NCBI GenBank assembly: GCA_002688175.1
Contig: NZCC01000048.1
Span: 1-36,327 of the forward strand
Length of the DNA: 36,327 bases
Reading direction: 5' to 3'
Source: Chromatiales bacterium
GTDB lineage: Bacteria > Pseudomonadota > Gammaproteobacteria > Steroidobacterales > GCA-2729495
In this document: piece after piece, positions 1-8,621 of the stretch
How the letters are laid out: every line of letters starts with the position of its first letter
How positions within the stretch are numbered: the first letter of the stretch is position 1
Translations under genes and position numbers: made by a program
The notes under the pieces: model-generated
Seen by the model: the letters and a program-made list of their open reading frames with translations, nothing else
Told to the model about the DNA's origin: nothing
Databases searched by the model: none

Positions 1-2
1 GC

Positions 3-539
3 GGCGGTATTCGTGACATCGTTATAAATCTGGCCTGGCGGGGTAGTCAGATTCGTGATTGGGTCGGCGATGGCTCTAAATATGGGATTAATATCACATA
101 TAGCGATGAAGGGTCTGATGCGCTGGAAACCGGGGGGGGTATTTTTAAGGCTTTGCCCTTACTGGGTGAGGCACCCTTCTGGCTTGTGAATGGCGATATT
201 TTCTGCTCCTACGACTACGCTGTAAGGGGGCTGGCGGATGGGCTGCTGGGTCATCTTGTGATGGTGCCCAATCCAGGGCATAACGCGAACGGTGATTTTT
301 CGCTGTCGGCAGGGCAGGTGACCCGGTGTGCCGAACAAACCCTGACGTATTCAGGTATTGCTATATTGCATCCGGGTTTGTTCGGCGGTGCCGTCGGCGG
401 GAAATTTCCGCTGGCACCGCTATTCAACCAGGCGATCGAACAAGATGTTTTGTCCGGTGAGCTTTTTACAGGACGCTGGATTGATGTCGGTACGCCGGAG
501 CGGCTTGCTGAGCTGGATCGCTTGTTGTCGGATGAGTGA
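3..539 (+). CDS. murU: MurU-like nucleotidyltransferase, 3' part
   Basis: This is the C-terminal 178 residues of a sugar-1-phosphate nucleotidyltransferase; the start and the N-terminal nucleotide-binding loop (GxGxR...) lie left of the window. The frame is open from base 3 and ends in TGA. Visible family motifs are VINLAW, the stretch YSDEGSDALETGGGIFKALP, and VNGDIF with the metal-binding Asp. Near the end, GRWIDVGTPERLAELD matches the GxWxDIGTPERL tail of the family. MurU adds UMP to N-acetylmuramate-1-phosphate in the recycling shortcut to UDP-MurNAc known from Pseudomonas. A mannose-1-phosphate guanylyltransferase-like enzyme is the main alternative, but the ETGGG and DVGTPERL pattern favours MurU. 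The gene runs convergent to lipB. Confidence 0.8.
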   Translation, partial: GGIRDIVINLAWRGSQIRDWVGDGSKYGINITYSDEGSDALETGGGIFKALPLLGEAPFWLVNGDIFCSYDYAVRGLADGLLGHLVMVPNPGHNANGDFSLSAGQVTRCAEQTLTYSGIAILHPGLFGGAVGGKFPLAPLFNQAIEQDVLSGELFTGRWIDVGTPERLAELDRLLSDE

Positions 540-554
540 TTCAGCCCAAGGGTG

Positions 555-655
555 TCAGGGGGGCTTTCCCTGAACGGTTTTTTTCTTCCAACATCCCTCT
601 GAAACGCCGCAGGAGCGGCTTTAAGGTTTCAGAGGGATGTTGGAAGAAAAAAGCC
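555..655. terminator. Long hairpin between convergent murU and lipB
   Basis: Two 30-base arms, 576-605 and 626-655, are reverse complements except for one T/G position. The 20-base loop holds a second hairpin, GCCGC-AGGA-GCGGC (606-619). The arms carry a T-run on the left and an A-run on the right, so RNA from either strand would form a stem with U-rich flanks. A smaller stem, TCAGGG/CCCTGA (555-560 and 568-573), precedes the left T-run and could by itself terminate murU. It lies between the 3' ends of two convergent genes, so a bidirectional terminator is the likely role. The stem is much longer than needed for intrinsic termination, so a repeat-element origin is also possible. Confidence 0.7.
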
Positions 656-698
656 TTCGATACATAGGGCTTACGTTATTTGAGGTCGCTCCGAATTT

Positions 699-1301
699 TT
701 AGCCAGTTAACTGCTGCAATTGATGGCCCAGGTCATTGGCAACCTGACTGAGATCGTCCGGACCGCCGAGTGAGGTTAATTGGGTCATTTGCATGCCTGC
801 AAATCCGCACGGGTTGATCCTGGTGAAGGGGGTCAGGTCCATATCGACATTCAGAGCCAGGCCGTGGTAGCTGCAGCCGCGGCGGATGCGTAGGCCGATA
901 CTGGCAAGTTTTGCTTCGCCGACATAAACGCCCGGGGCTTCTCGCCGGTTGCGTGCTTCGATACCGTATTCGGCTACGGTATTGATGACTGCATTCTCCA
1001 GTGCCGAGACCAGCGAACGAACGGTAAGCCCGGCCCGTTTCAGATCTATCAGGGTATAGGCGATGAGCTGACCCGGTCCGTGATAGGTGACCTGTCCGCC
1101 GCGATCAACCTGCACGACGGGTATTTCGCCGGGCGCCAGCAGGTGACTGCGCTTGGCAGCCAGTCCGAGTGTAAAGACTGGTGCGTGTTCGAGCAGCCAC
1201 AGTTCGTCCGGGGTGTCGGCTGATCGGCGGTCGGTAAATTCGTTCATAGACGCGAGCGTTGTTACGTAATCGACCAGACCGAGTTGGTGGATTTGGATCA
1301 T
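699..1301 (-). CDS. lipB: Octanoyl-[ACP]:protein octanoyltransferase LipB
   Basis: Moves octanoyl groups from acyl carrier protein to lipoyl domains, the first step of lipoate biosynthesis, in the cytosol. From the ATG at 1301 the protein has 200 residues. It shows [13 protein letters not shown] (66-78), the catalytic Lys131 in [16 protein letters not shown], and the catalytic Cys165 in RINPCGFAG. The frame is open further upstream to a TTG at 1373, just after ybeD. I chose the ATG because MIQIHQLG aligns with the usual LipB start (VRQLG) and the 24 extra residues look unlike the family. It is the last gene of the minus-strand wall cluster. lipA, which often accompanies lipB, does not follow; the long hairpin does. 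Confidence 0.93.
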   Translation of the reverse strand: MIQIHQLGLVDYVTTLASMNEFTDRRSADTPDELWLLEHAPVFTLGLAAKRSHLLAPGEIPVVQVDRGGQVTYHGPGQLIAYTLIDLKRAGLTVRSLVSALENAVINTVAEYGIEARNRREAPGVYVGEAKLASIGLRIRRGCSYHGLALNVDMDLTPFTRINPCGFAGMQMTQLTSLGGPDDLSQVANDLGHQLQQLTG

Positions 1302-1379
1302 GCTGGTAATTTCAAAAGTATCACGCTTGCGACCGCGATCAGTTTGTTGTGTTAATCGAAACGTGGTTGCCAACCAGGC

Positions 1380-1646
1380 CTACAGTACATAGAGCACCTG
1401 TTCGCTGGCGGACAACGTCTGGTATATGCGATCGAGCTGATCCTGATTGTTGGCATCAACCGTGACTGTAATCGAGATAAAGTTGCCGTTCTTGCTGGCT
1501 CGAATCGCAACGTCGGCAGCGGTGATATCGTCTACATGTGGGCTGATGATCTGCAGCACATGGGCTTCGAACTCGGTATGATCGCGGCCCATAACCTTGA
1601 TCGGGAACCGGCATGGGAATGCAATCAGGCTTTCCCCGTCAACCAT
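1380..1646 (-). CDS. ybeD: YbeD family protein (DUF493)
   Basis: A small 88-residue cytosolic protein of the YbeD/DUF493 family, which has an ACT-like fold and is often found beside lipB; its molecular role is not established. The sequence begins MVDGESLIAFPCRFPIKVMG, matching the conserved FP..F.YKVMG opening, and has the later SKNGNF.SITVT strand. The open frame extends to 1721, inside dat, but that start would give 25 atypical residues. The ATG at 1646 lies 4 bases after the dat stop and has a GAGG-type ribosome site about 10 bases upstream. Its length then equals the usual 87-90 residues. Confidence 0.88.
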   Translation of the reverse strand: MVDGESLIAFPCRFPIKVMGRDHTEFEAHVLQIISPHVDDITAADVAIRASKNGNFISITVTVDANNQDQLDRIYQTLSASEQVLYVL

Positions 1647-1650
1647 TCGG

Positions 1651-2484
1651 TTAAGCCTCGTATAACCGGTTAACCGCCGCCCAGACCGGACCCGGAAGTC
1701 CATCACCGATGATCTGTTCATCGATACGCACTACGGGAGCGATACCTTTTGTTGCTCCGGTCAGCCACACTTCATCGGCTGCCAGCAGGCGCGCAACCGT
1801 CAAGCGTTGGTCTTGACAGGCATAGCCGGCATCGCCGGCAATGGCAATGACATGATCTGTGGTGGTGCCGGGGAGCACCTCGGTGCCGTGCGGTGTGCGC
1901 ACGAGGGTCTCATGCTCGACAATGATGACCGAGCTGACCGCGCCCTCGGTAACGTAGTCGTGGTCAACCAGGATCGCATCGACTGCCCCAACTGCAGCAG
2001 CTTTCTGCCGGGCCAGGATATTGGGTAACAGTGCAGTCGACTTGATGTCACAACGGGCCCAGCGTTCGTCCGGCAACGTGATTGCTGTGACACCGGCAGT
2101 GTAGTCATGTCCGCCGAGCTCTGTGGCCATGGCAAATACGGTGGGGCGGAGATTTTCTGTATAGACATGATTCCGGCCGGCATCGGTTCCACGACTGACC
2201 TGCACGTAGATAGCCATCGTTCCGCCGCCGTTGCGCTCAATGAGTTCAGTAATGAGGCTGCGCCACTCGTTATCATTGTGCGGATTCCGGATGTTGATCG
2301 CCCGCAGACTGCGATCCAGTCGCGTGATGTGTGCGGCGAGCAGCGCCGGTTCGCCGTCATGCACCGGCACGACCTCGTAGATGGCATCACCAAACAGAAA
2401 ACCACGATCGAGTGGCGAAATATGTGCCTCGGCAAGCGGCAGGAATTTACCGTTTAAGCCGACAATTGCGAGCGGTTGCGCCAT
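1651..2484 (-). CDS. dat: D-alanine/D-amino acid transaminase
   Basis: A 277-residue fold-type IV PLP aminotransferase (BCAT/DAAT class). Motifs are LDRGFLFGDAIYEVVPVHDG (26-45), the PLP lysine at about K148 in CDIKSTALLPN, and the late motif LPGTTTDHV that binds the cofactor phosphate. D-amino acid transaminases interconvert D-Ala and D-Glu with their keto acids. The family also includes branched-chain transaminases and aminodeoxychorismate lyase, so the exact substrate is inferred. Placement directly after the D-Ala-D-Ala carboxypeptidase dacA supports D-alanine recycling. The ATG at 2484 follows the dacA stop with no spacer, implying translational coupling. Confidence 0.85.
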   Translation of the reverse strand: MAQPLAIVGLNGKFLPLAEAHISPLDRGFLFGDAIYEVVPVHDGEPALLAAHITRLDRSLRAINIRNPHNDNEWRSLITELIERNGGGTMAIYVQVSRGTDAGRNHVYTENLRPTVFAMATELGGHDYTAGVTAITLPDERWARCDIKSTALLPNILARQKAAAVGAVDAILVDHDYVTEGAVSSVIIVEHETLVRTPHGTEVLPGTTTDHVIAIAGDAGYACQDQRLTVARLLAADEVWLTGATKGIAPVVRIDEQIIGDGLPGPVWAAVNRLYEA

Positions 2485-3627
2485 CTATTCGAACCAGAGC
2501 AGTACCGAATCCTTCGCAACCTGCCACAACGTGCCTTCATCAATCGGTGTCAGTGAGAACAGGTTTGCCTCTGCTACCATCTCGCTATTGAGGTTCACCT
2601 GCACTGTGCCGAGCCGGGTGGCCCTGTCAACGGGCGCTACCAGTTGTGACGGTAAATCAACCTTGGCCTTAAGTTGTTTGTAGCTCCCGCGTGGAATCGT
2701 GACATACAGATCATGCTGAAGTCCTATGCTGGCCATCTCGGCATTGCCTTTCCAGACCCGCGCCTCGGTTACGGAGTTGCCGGCCGGATACAGCAGCCGG
2801 GTCTCATAGAAACGAAACCCGTAATTCAGTAATGCCTGCGAGTCTTTTGCCCGGGCTGAAGTGCTTTTAGTGCCGAGGACGACACTGATCAGTCGCATCT
2901 CTTCACGTTTTGCTGATGACACCAGGCAATAACCGGCGGCGTCGGTCATGCCGGTCTTTAAGCCGTCGACACTCGGGTCACGCCAGAGTAAAGAGTTGCG
3001 GTTTTTCTGGGTGATCTTGTTGTACGTAAATTCCTTCTGCGAATACCACTTATAGTATTCAGGAAATTCCTCGATCAGCGTGGTTGCAAGTCGTGCTATA
3101 TCAATTGCCGAGGTAAAGTGTTCCTTGGCCGGCAGCCCGGTTGAATTTTGGTACTGCGTATTCAACATGCCAAGTTCAGCAGCATATTGATTCATCATCT
3201 GGGCAAATATCGCTTCGCTACCGCCAACATACTCCGCCAGTGCAACGCTGGCATCGTTACCGGATTGTACAATCATGCCTTGTAGCAGCATTTCGACCGT
3301 AACGCGCGTACCAACCTCTATGAACATTCGTGAGCCGGCTGTGCGCCAGGCTTTTTCGCTGACCATCACCAGGTCATCCAGAGAGATCTGTCCGGATTGC
3401 AGTGTCCGGAACACAACATAGGCCGTCATTAATTTGGTGATACTGGCAGGGTCCAGGCGTTCATTTTCATTTTTGGCGGCGAGGATGCGGCCGCTATGGT
3501 GATCCAGCAGCACGTAACCACGTGCTCCGATTTCGGGCCCTCCGGGCACCGGGAGCTGTGCCTGTGCCAGCCCCATGAACCACAAAACGCCGACGCTCAG
3601 AAGCGCCGTGCTGCGGAGTTTAGTCAT
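2485..3627 (-). CDS. dacA: D-alanyl-D-alanine carboxypeptidase (PBP5/6 type)
   Basis: A 380-residue low-molecular-weight penicillin-binding protein that removes the terminal D-Ala of pentapeptide stems in the periplasm. It has a signal peptide (residues 1 to about 23, ending AQA). The penicillin-binding motifs are SITK (62-65), SGN (122-124) and KTG (224-226). The C-terminal PBP5 beta domain follows, and the last residues (SVLLWFE) fit a short amphipathic membrane anchor. Length is typical. A GGGAG-type ribosome site precedes the ATG. It sits 74 bases downstream of rlpA, the largest gap within the lower part of this run, so a secondary promoter there is possible. Confidence 0.95.
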   Translation of the reverse strand: MTKLRSTALLSVGVLWFMGLAQAQLPVPGGPEIGARGYVLLDHHSGRILAAKNENERLDPASITKLMTAYVVFRTLQSGQISLDDLVMVSEKAWRTAGSRMFIEVGTRVTVEMLLQGMIVQSGNDASVALAEYVGGSEAIFAQMMNQYAAELGMLNTQYQNSTGLPAKEHFTSAIDIARLATTLIEEFPEYYKWYSQKEFTYNKITQKNRNSLLWRDPSVDGLKTGMTDAAGYCLVSSAKREEMRLISVVLGTKSTSARAKDSQALLNYGFRFYETRLLYPAGNSVTEARVWKGNAEMASIGLQHDLYVTIPRGSYKQLKAKVDLPSQLVAPVDRATRLGTVQVNLNSEMVAEANLFSLTPIDEGTLWQVAKDSVLLWFE

Positions 3628-3701
3628 ATTGAACTCCCGACGAGAAAACCCTGGAAAAAATAATCAGTGGCAATGATATAACGGTTGCCCGGTGATAGGC
3701 A

Positions 3702-4574
3702 TCAGCTGCCCGGACCATTCGTTGATTCACTGACCAGATGAGTATCGATGATCTCGAGGGCCGCCATTTTCTCGATCAGCTCATCGTATTCAGTGACATT
3801 TGTGATCGGCCCTAGTCGCACCCGGAATACGGATGCCGCGGCGGCCTGATCTGAGCGGATGACGGCATTCGGAAATCCGTTACCGTGCAGTCGGTTGAGG
3901 AGTAATTGTGCGTTGCTCCGGTCACCGAAGGCACCGACTTGCAGATACAGGCTGACTCCGGCCGGTGGCTCGGCTTGTTGCTCTTGCTGCAGGGCAGGGG
4001 TAGCCGTGCTCGCGCTGTTGGCGGCCGGCTCACGGTTTGTCAGCACTTCGATCTCGACCAGGGCAGTACCGGCCCTGATCATGTCGAGCCGGGTGGCTGC
4101 AGCGTATGACAGGTCGATAATCCGGTTATCGACGAATGGGCCGCGATCGTTGACCATCACGACGATGCTGCGGTCATTATTAAGATTGCGAACCCTTACC
4201 CTGGTGGGTAACGGCAGGGTTTTGTGTGCGGCTGTCAACGCATGCATGTCGTAGATAACACCGCTCGATGTTGATCTGCCGTGAAATTTTTTGCCATACC
4301 ATGAGGCGACACCACGTTCTTTAAATCCCTGGCTGTCGTCCATGACGTAATAGCGCTTGCCGAACACTTCGTAGAACGGTGGGTTGCCGCGAGCACTACG
4401 CTGTTTCGGGCTAGCGTCCGGACGTTGCGGTGGCGTGGCCGTATCTTCCCACCTGACAGCTTGCTGACAGCCGCCAAATAAGGACCAGGCACTGATGAGC
4501 AGGACAATGCTTAATCCGCGGCCCAGCTTCCTGCTAAGCGGCAGGTGCGCTTGTCTGTCAATTCGCTTGGTCAT
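3702..4574 (-). CDS. rlpA: RlpA septal-ring lytic transglycosylase, lipoprotein with SPOR domain
   Basis: A 290-residue lipoprotein that cleaves denuded glycan strands; in Pseudomonas it aids daughter-cell separation. Residues 1-35 are a signal with lipobox FGGC (Cys36). A double-psi beta-barrel spans about 85-176 (GVASWYG, TSSG, DRGPF, IIDLSYAAA), including the conserved Asp of the NDRGPF motif. A Gln/Pro/Ala-rich linker leads to a SPOR domain (about 207-275, VSLYLQVGAFGDRSNA), which binds denuded septal peptidoglycan. The start ATG overlaps the mltB stop (ATGA). This order, mltB-rlpA-dacA, is the usual gammaproteobacterial arrangement. Confidence 0.93.
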   Translation of the reverse strand: MTKRIDRQAHLPLSRKLGRGLSIVLLISAWSLFGGCQQAVRWEDTATPPQRPDASPKQRSARGNPPFYEVFGKRYYVMDDSQGFKERGVASWYGKKFHGRSTSSGVIYDMHALTAAHKTLPLPTRVRVRNLNNDRSIVVMVNDRGPFVDNRIIDLSYAAATRLDMIRAGTALVEIEVLTNREPAANSASTATPALQQEQQAEPPAGVSLYLQVGAFGDRSNAQLLLNRLHGNGFPNAVIRSDQAAAASVFRVRLGPITNVTEYDELIEKMAALEIIDTHLVSESTNGPGS

Positions 4575-5623
4575 TCAGGTGTGGGGTCAGGGCTGGTTGT
4601 GGCTGGTCGGGTGGTGCCGCTATCTGCAGCTGATATCGCCGCGGATAACTGAAACACGGCAAGTGCATACATTGCGCTGCGATTGTAACGGGTGATCACG
4701 TAAAAGTTGTGAAACCCGATCCAGTATTCCCTGTCAGTCTTGCCCTCGAGACTGATCAATTGTGCCGGTGTGGCGGCCTTGAGGTCGGTTGCAAACACGA
4801 AACCCTGTTTTGTCAGTGAGGCGACGGTTTCGGTCATCTTTAGTGAGTTCTTGCCGGTGGGTATCTGGAAGTTTTTATCCGAGGTACCGCGCACGGTGAC
4901 CGGTTCGCCGGTACGCCAGCCGTTCTTGATAAAGTAATTTGCGACACTCAACAGGATATCATCCCAGTTATTGAGCAGATCGCGCCGCCCGTCGCCGTCG
5001 CCGTCTACAGCATAGGCCCGGTAGCTGCTCGGGATGAACTGTGGTGGGCCCATCGCACCGGCATATGAACCGATGAGTTCGGTTAATTCAAGTTGCTCAT
5101 CCTGAGCCAGCAGGAATAGCTCCTCGAGCTGGCCACTAAAGAATTTTGCTCGGGGGGGATAGTCGAAACCGAGTGTGGCCAGTGCATCGATGACCCGGTA
5201 GCCACCGGTTATGCGCCCATAGAAGGTTTCAACACCAATGATTGCGGTGATTATTTCGGCAGGTACTCCGGTTTTTGCGCTGATACGGGCCAGCCTGTCG
5301 GCATGCTCGGTGAGGAAGTCTTTACCAGCAGCGATTCTTTTCGGGGTGATGAAAATCTCGCGATATTCATGCCAGGGACGAGTTTTCTCCGCAGGTCTGC
5401 TGATGGCGTCTAGAATTTTTTGCTTGGTTTCGGATTGAGCCAGTATGGTCTGAACGTAGCCCTTGTCCAGATCGTGTTTCTTTGCCAGCTCGTTAATGAA
5501 GGCCCTGACATCGTCACGGCCCGTATCAAGTGCGAGAGACACGCAAGGCAAGAAACCGATGATGACGGTCAGTACGGTGACAAGCAGGTAATGGTGGAGT
5601 CGGGGTAATTGGTTTTGTTTCAT
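4571..5623 (-). CDS. mltB: Membrane-bound lytic murein transglycosylase B
   Basis: A 350-residue lytic transglycosylase (GH103 / MltB family) that cuts the MurNAc-GlcNAc bond forming 1,6-anhydro-MurNAc. The catalytic Glu is E132 in IIGVETFYGRITG. Other family blocks are LDALATLGFDYPPRA, GAMGPPQFIPSSYRAYAVDGDGDG and NNWDDILLSVANYF. An N-terminal hydrophobic segment (11-31) acts as a signal; the Cys at 27 follows a Pro, so this is not a clear lipobox and the protein may be periplasmic or simply anchored. The ATG overlaps the rodA stop by 4 bases and its own stop overlaps rlpA. Confidence 0.93.
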   Translation of the reverse strand: MKQNQLPRLHHYLLVTVLTVIIGFLPCVSLALDTGRDDVRAFINELAKKHDLDKGYVQTILAQSETKQKILDAISRPAEKTRPWHEYREIFITPKRIAAGKDFLTEHADRLARISAKTGVPAEIITAIIGVETFYGRITGGYRVIDALATLGFDYPPRAKFFSGQLEELFLLAQDEQLELTELIGSYAGAMGPPQFIPSSYRAYAVDGDGDGRRDLLNNWDDILLSVANYFIKNGWRTGEPVTVRGTSDKNFQIPTGKNSLKMTETVASLTKQGFVFATDLKAATPAQLISLEGKTDREYWIGFHNFYVITRYNRSAMYALAVFQLSAAISAADSGTTRPATTSPDPTPE

Positions 5624-6750
5624 CTGGCCAGTAGCTTCCGATGCGTATGGATAGACATCAGAATACCGAAACCGGCCAGCAGGGTCACCATTGATGTTCC
5701 TCCGGCACTGACGAGTGGTAACGGTACGCCGACCACCGGTAATAGACCGGTAACCATCGATGTGTTTACGAAGACGTAGAAGAAAAAGGTCAGACTGATG
5801 CTACCGGCGAGCAGGCGTGAGAAAGTGTCCTGTGCGACAGCGGCAATAAATAATCCACGGCCGACGATGCACAGATATACGAGCAGAATGACGAGTGCTC
5901 CCATCAGACCGAATTCTTCGCCAATGACCGCGAAGATAAAGTCGGTCGAGCGTTCCGGTAAAAACTCGAGTTGCCCCTGGCTGCCGTTTAGCCATCCTTT
6001 GCCAAATAATCCGCCGGAGCCGATGGCGATCTTCGACTGGATGATGTGGTAACCGGCACCGAGTGGATCGTTGTCGGGGTTTAATAGCATCAGCACCCGA
6101 CTTTTCTGATAGTCATGCATGACGAAATACCACAAAAGCGGCATCGAGATCAGTGCAGTTGTGATTGCGCCGACAATATAACTGGCCCCAATTCCAGCCA
6201 GGAAAATCACGGTTGCACCTGATAGTACGATCAGGATTGCTGTACCCAGATCCGGTTGTACCGCGATCAGCCCAACGGGCACGAATATGATGATGAGGCT
6301 GACAACGATCAGACCGAGTGAGGGTGGCAGCGGCCGATCATGCAGTTGCCATGCCAGCATCATCGGCAGACCGAGCTTCATGATTTCTGACGGTTGAAAG
6401 CGGATACCGAAATTCAGCCAGCGTTGCGCACCTTTGCCGACGTCGCCGGTCACCAGGACCAAGACCAGCAATGATAGTCCGGTGGCAAAAATCCATGGTG
6501 CGGCCCGGCGCAGCCAACTGGGACTTACCTGCGCCATGATCAGCATTGCAGTGAGCGCAGCACTGATCCGAATCAGTTGACCGACAAGCAAGCCGGCATT
6601 TTGCCCAACTGCACTGTACAGGGCCGCGAGGCCGATTGAGAGTATGCAAATGATGCCGGTCAGTAGTGCGCCGTCGAGATGCAGGCGGCGCATCATGAAG
6701 GCCGTCGTGCCCAGTGGTTGCTGCCGTCGGTCGGACATAAGCATCGTCAT
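5620..6750 (-). CDS. rodA: Rod-shape peptidoglycan glycosyltransferase RodA
   Basis: A 376-residue polytopic SEDS protein, the glycan polymerase of the elongasome working with PBP2. About ten hydrophobic segments are visible. SEDS motifs include GKGAQRWLNFG, FQPSEIMKLGLPM, VQPDLGTA, and the loop GKGWLNGSQGQLEFLPERSTDFIFAVIGEEFG. The stretch MVTGLLPVVGVPLPLVSAGGTS is diagnostic of RodA/FtsW. The first ATG (6750) overlaps the mrdA stop in an ATGA. Internal ATGs at codons 3, 5, 19 and 20 are possible, but the overlap favours the first. Confidence 0.95.
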   Translation of the reverse strand: MTMLMSDRRQQPLGTTAFMMRRLHLDGALLTGIICILSIGLAALYSAVGQNAGLLVGQLIRISAALTAMLIMAQVSPSWLRRAAPWIFATGLSLLVLVLVTGDVGKGAQRWLNFGIRFQPSEIMKLGLPMMLAWQLHDRPLPPSLGLIVVSLIIIFVPVGLIAVQPDLGTAILIVLSGATVIFLAGIGASYIVGAITTALISMPLLWYFVMHDYQKSRVLMLLNPDNDPLGAGYHIIQSKIAIGSGGLFGKGWLNGSQGQLEFLPERSTDFIFAVIGEEFGLMGALVILLVYLCIVGRGLFIAAVAQDTFSRLLAGSISLTFFFYVFVNTSMVTGLLPVVGVPLPLVSAGGTSMVTLLAGFGILMSIHTHRKLLAR

Positions 6751-8606
6751 AACAGGTCCCGCAGGTATTTATCTATAACGATCCGTGCAATAGGTGCTGC
6801 TGTGCCACTGCCGCTTTCACCGTTTTCGACGATGACCGCGACGGCGATCTGCGGGTCTTCGAGAGGTGCAAATGCAACGAACAAGGCGTGATCACGCATG
6901 CGTTCTGCAATTTCTTCGGTATCGTATTCCTGATCCTGTGCGACGGTAAAGACTTGTGCCGTACCGCTCTTGCCAGCCATTGTAAACGGTGCATCTGCAC
7001 CCACGGCGCGGGCCGTGCCATGTTCGCCCTGCATGACCGCATTCATCGCGCTGATGATTTGTTCCCACTGACCATCATTGATAATGCCAACCGAGTCCAG
7101 TGGTATGTGCTGCTTGAATTCAACAGCGGTACTGGTCGAATCGCTGTAGCCGCGTAACAGTGTCGGCTGGTAGCGTTGACCCCGGTTGGCAATGGTTGCT
7201 GTGGCATGTGCTAATTGCAGCGGCGTCACCAGCAGATAACCCTGACCGATGCCGGTAATAACGGTTTCGCCAGGAAACCAGATCTTATCCTCTCGTTTGG
7301 AGAAAGCACGGCGTTTCCAGTCCCGGCCCGGCACCAGCCCATCTTTCTCACCCGCGATATCAATACCGATTTCGCCGCCAAGTCCGAAACGTTTCAGAAA
7401 AGACTCGATGCGGTCAATGCCAAGTTCGCGCGCCAGCTGATAAAAATAAACATCACAGGATTGTTCGATCGCCGTGTGCAGGTTCATCAAGCCATGCCCG
7501 CCTTGTTTCCAGTCACGATAACGGTGGCTGCTGCCTGGTAATAAGTATTCGCCACCACAGAATAAGGATTGCTCGGAATCGATCGTGTCGTAGTGCAGAG
7601 CAGCCAGGGCTATGATCGGCTTGATGGTCGAGCCCGGAGGATAGGTGCCCTGCAGGGCACGATTGAACAGCGGCAGATCCGGGTTTTCCTGGAGCGCACG
7701 GTATTCCTTGCGACTCATGCCAATGCTGATCGCATTTGGGTCAAAGGATGGTTCACTGGCAAACACCAGGACCTCACCGGTTTTTGGATCAATTGCAACG
7801 ACGGCGCCGCGCCGACCTGCGAGCGCCTGGTGAGCGGCAAGCTGTGATTCGATATCGAGGGTCAGGATCAGGTCCTTGCCGGGGGTCGCCAATTCTGCAT
7901 TGAGGCCCTGCATGATGCGGCCGCGCGCGTTGACCAGGACTTCCTCGTGGCCGACGTTGCCGTGCAGTTCCTGTTCGTAACGCCGTTCGAGCGAAATTTT
8001 GCCGATTAGTGAGGTGCCGGCATAGTCGGTTTTATCGATGGTCTGCATATCAGCTGCATTGATTCCGCTGACATAGCCGAGCGCGTGAGCGATAGCGGTA
8101 CCGTACGGATAATTTCGTGCCAGCCGGGCATGAATATCGACACCAGGAAAGCGTGGACGTTCGATGGCAAACTTTGCGACTTCAACATCAGTCAGTCGCA
8201 GCCGGATCGGGATCGAGTCGAAGCGCCGGTGCTGGCGAATCAAAGCCTTGATCGAGTCGATGTTTTCGGTGTCGATGAGTCCAAATAGTGCGAGCCGATC
8301 CAGTGTTTCAGTCATGTCCGGCACTTGTTCCGGTGTCAACTCGAGCTGATAACTCGACAGGTTTTCGGCCAGCACCGTCCCGTTGCGGTCATAAATGAGC
8401 CCGCGTGTCGGTGCTAACGGCTGTATGCGGATCCGGTTGCCCTGGGACTGCGCAGAAAAATACTCATATTCGATGATCTGCAATTGGCCGAGTCTAACCA
8501 GCACGATTATGATCAGGCTGATCATCAGGATCGTGCAGGCAATGACCCTGCGCAAAAATATTTGCTGTTCCGCCCAGTGATCTTTCAGCCTGTTAGTTGT
8601 CAACAT
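6747..8606 (-). CDS. mrdA: Penicillin-binding protein 2 (elongasome transpeptidase)
   Basis: A 619-residue class B PBP that cross-links new peptidoglycan during elongation. There is a short cytosolic tail, one membrane segment (about 21-43), a pedestal domain beginning near APTRGLIYDRNG (65-76), and the transpeptidase domain. The latter has the active-site STIK (326-329), SCD (383-385) and KSGTAQ (546-551). Length is normal for PBP2. It lies 15 bases downstream of mreD and overlaps rodA, so the elongasome transpeptidase and its partner polymerase are made together. Confidence 0.96.
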   Translation of the reverse strand: MLTTNRLKDHWAEQQIFLRRVIACTILMISLIIIVLVRLGQLQIIEYEYFSAQSQGNRIRIQPLAPTRGLIYDRNGTVLAENLSSYQLELTPEQVPDMTETLDRLALFGLIDTENIDSIKALIRQHRRFDSIPIRLRLTDVEVAKFAIERPRFPGVDIHARLARNYPYGTAIAHALGYVSGINAADMQTIDKTDYAGTSLIGKISLERRYEQELHGNVGHEEVLVNARGRIMQGLNAELATPGKDLILTLDIESQLAAHQALAGRRGAVVAIDPKTGEVLVFASEPSFDPNAISIGMSRKEYRALQENPDLPLFNRALQGTYPPGSTIKPIIALAALHYDTIDSEQSLFCGGEYLLPGSSHRYRDWKQGGHGLMNLHTAIEQSCDVYFYQLARELGIDRIESFLKRFGLGGEIGIDIAGEKDGLVPGRDWKRRAFSKREDKIWFPGETVITGIGQGYLLVTPLQLAHATATIANRGQRYQPTLLRGYSDSTSTAVEFKQHIPLDSVGIINDGQWEQIISAMNAVMQGEHGTARAVGADAPFTMAGKSGTAQVFTVAQDQEYDTEEIAERMRDHALFVAFAPLEDPQIAVAVIVENGESGSGTAAPIARIVIDKYLRDLL

Positions 8607-8621
8607 GTGATTATTATCCGA

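Noticed and set aside
1302-1373. Upstream extension of lipB from a TTG
   Set aside because: Polar, non-family residues; the ATG at 1301 matches the usual LipB N-terminus.
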